Shown in pieces: positions 62,973 to 64,000 of a stretch of 64,000 nucleotides of DNA. This DNA comes from Saccharibacter sp. EH611. GTDB taxonomy: Bacteria > Pseudomonadota > Alphaproteobacteria > Acetobacterales > Acetobacteraceae. Position numbers and translations under genes: made by a program. Location of the stretch: contig NZ_WVHP01000023.1 of assembly GCF_009834765.1 (NCBI RefSeq), positions 1-64,000 of the forward strand, written 5' to 3'. Numbering within the stretch: the first letter of the stretch is position 1; each line of letters opens with the position of its first letter. A model generated the notes under the pieces. That model had not been told where the DNA came from, made no database searches, and worked only from the letters and a program-made list of their open reading frames with translations.

Positions 62973-63134
62973 GAAGCAATCCCCCCTCCGATAAAACCGT
63001 TCTCTTTAGCGTACATCTGTTATCAGGCCTCACCTAGAGGATGCCTATATTAAGATAATGCTTCTTATTCTCATCTATCCATTCTATCATGGGATGTCTT
63101 CTGCTTTCTCCCATTGATAGGGTTCTGCTTCTTC

Positions 63135-63905
63135 ATGGCACTGACACGCTTTCTGTCCTTCTTTCGCCGTTCACAGAAAGACAACATCCCTACCCCATTG
63201 CCGAATTCCATTCAGGATATTTACCAAAAAGCAGCCAATGGTCATGTTCTTGAACAAGTTTTATGGGGAAAAACCCTTCTCAACAGCCAGTACGTAACCC
63301 CCGACCATAAAAAGGCCTATGACTGGTTCACCATCGCTGCTCAGGCCCATTATGGCCCAGCGCATAATATGCTTGGCCGTTGCGCCCAGTTTGGCTGGGG
63401 ATGTCCGCTGAATCTGCCAACAGCCGTTCAACATTATCGCCGCGCGGCTGAGCTTAACGATTTATGGGGCATGTATAATCTAGCGATCTGCACGATGCGT
63501 GGGCTGGGGACACCCAAAAACATGAAAGAAGCCTTCACGCTTTTTCACCGTGCCGCCCATAAAGGACACCCCAAATCCATGAATCTTCTCGCCCGTTTCA
63601 TAGAAGAAGGCTGGGAAACACCGCGTGACCCTCGCGCTGCTTTGGACTGGTATCGCCGTTCAGCAGAGGGGGGGGATTATCGGGGCCAGCATAATTATGC
63701 AACGATTTTACTCTCCCAAAACCGTCCCCAAGAGGCACTGTCACTCTGGCAGCGCGCTGTGCATGACGCCACGCCAGATATTCTTCTGGCCATGGAACGT
63801 GAACTCAGCCGCCCTCACGCCCCCCAAGACCCCGAGTTAAAAGCGCTTCTGGACGAAAAACTCACGATCCTGCGTGCACAGCAGGAAAACACAGCGTCTT
63901 CTTAA
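63135..63905 (+). CDS. Sel1-repeat protein
   Basis: A 256-residue protein with a short basic N-terminus and about five Sel1-like repeats of 36 residues: [63 protein letters not shown] and [21 protein letters not shown]. Such solenoids mediate protein-protein interactions. The start ATG at 63135 is preferred to an upstream TTG. No signal peptide is clear. The gene converges with moaE and their stop codons overlap by three bases. Confidence 0.82.
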   Translation: MALTRFLSFFRRSQKDNIPTPLPNSIQDIYQKAANGHVLEQVLWGKTLLNSQYVTPDHKKAYDWFTIAAQAHYGPAHNMLGRCAQFGWGCPLNLPTAVQHYRRAAELNDLWGMYNLAICTMRGLGTPKNMKEAFTLFHRAAHKGHPKSMNLLARFIEEGWETPRDPRAALDWYRRSAEGGDYRGQHNYATILLSQNRPQEALSLWQRAVHDATPDILLAMERELSRPHAPQDPELKALLDEKLTILRAQQENTASS

Positions 63906-64000
63906 CCATGATGGTGGCACGCCACCCATTGAGCCTCACCCCCTATGTAATGTTCTTTCTTCCACACGGGTAAGCGCTCTTTGATGGCATCAATAATAAA
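63902..64000 (-). CDS. moaE: Molybdopterin synthase catalytic subunit MoaE, C-terminal end
   Basis: The last 32 codons of a minus-strand gene lie at the right edge. The peptide [20 protein letters not shown] followed by [11 protein letters not shown] fits the C-terminus of MoaE, which adds sulphur to precursor Z to make molybdopterin; the xxLPVWKKE stretch carries its conserved active-site lysine. The start is outside the window. The identification rests on a short stretch only. Confidence 0.7.
   Translation of the reverse strand, partial: FIIDAIKERLPVWKKEHYIGGEAQWVACHHHG

Overview
The window looks like chromosomal core DNA of an acetic acid bacterium (Alphaproteobacteria, Acetobacteraceae) of moderate GC. 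The indicators are a hopanoid side-chain cluster (hpnH, hpnM, hpnI, hpnJ, hpnK), the alphaproteobacterial regulator GcrA, an alpha-type DksA with one cysteine, an alpha-type tsaE-addB-addA-trxA block, aconitase paired with an NAD-type isocitrate dehydrogenase, a Hint_2-domain protein and an Acetobacteraceae-type small lipoprotein. Genus cannot be fixed from sequence reading alone. There is no rRNA operon, CRISPR array, insertion sequence, plasmid or phage block.

Layout. 1-3.8 kb: a large autotransporter-like repeat protein gene on the minus strand, running off the left edge and broken by two frame breaks and one in-frame stop. 4.1-9.4 kb: dinB, glycerate kinase, and a Hint-domain protein with a small partner gene. 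9.4-13.4 kb: tRNA-Tyr, an rRNA 2'-O-methyltransferase, an Old Yellow Enzyme diverging from an ArsR-type regulator across a clear inverted-repeat operator, and rluD. 13.7-17.0 kb: rpoH and the gap-pgk glycolytic pair. 17.1-22.3 kb: lipoprotein and glycosyltransferase, a membrane-anchored exonuclease VII large-subunit-like protein with an amino acid permease, and an ArsC/YffB protein. 22.5-25.8 kb: tRNA-Thr, dksA, a CNNM/CBS (CorC-like) protein and hpnH. 26.1-30.5 kb: hpnM-hpnI-hpnJ-hpnK. 30.5-34.9 kb: PfkB kinase, bactofilin, gcrA, rnd, trxA. 35.0-45.9 kb: a tightly packed run idh-acnA-tsaE-addB-addA. 46.0-50.0 kb: ferredoxin-NADP reductase, an ABM monooxygenase, typA/bipA and queF. 50.0-54.6 kb: two outer-membrane porins and a POT peptide transporter. 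54.6-57.0 kb: a DnaJ gene sandwiched between two unlisted small genes, then a glycosyltransferase-like gene. 57.1-60.5 kb: NodT-HlyD-DUF1656 efflux genes without the expected FUSC partner, and a holin-like membrane protein. 60.9-64.0 kb: a shortened solute-binding-like protein, YcgN-like and YgjP-like proteins, tRNA-Leu, a Sel1-repeat protein and the end of moaE.

How the genes work together. HpnH attaches an adenosyl group to the hopanoid core. HpnI, HpnK and HpnJ then glycosylate, deacetylate and ring-contract to give the cyclitol-ether hopanoid, and HpnM is the associated periplasmic protein. gap-pgk, glycerate kinase, aconitase and isocitrate dehydrogenase serve central carbon flow. AddAB, DinB and RNase D handle DNA repair and RNA processing. 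RpoH, DnaJ, DksA and GcrA form a regulatory and stress layer.

The items that look least described are: an H-type pseudoknot made of two interlocked 8-bp repeats upstream of the DUF1656-HlyD-NodT operon; the diverged, membrane-anchored exonuclease VII-like protein; the pair of micro-proteins flanking DnaJ; and the Hint protein with its uncharacterised downstream partner. All functional statements come from reading motifs by eye and no database search was run.
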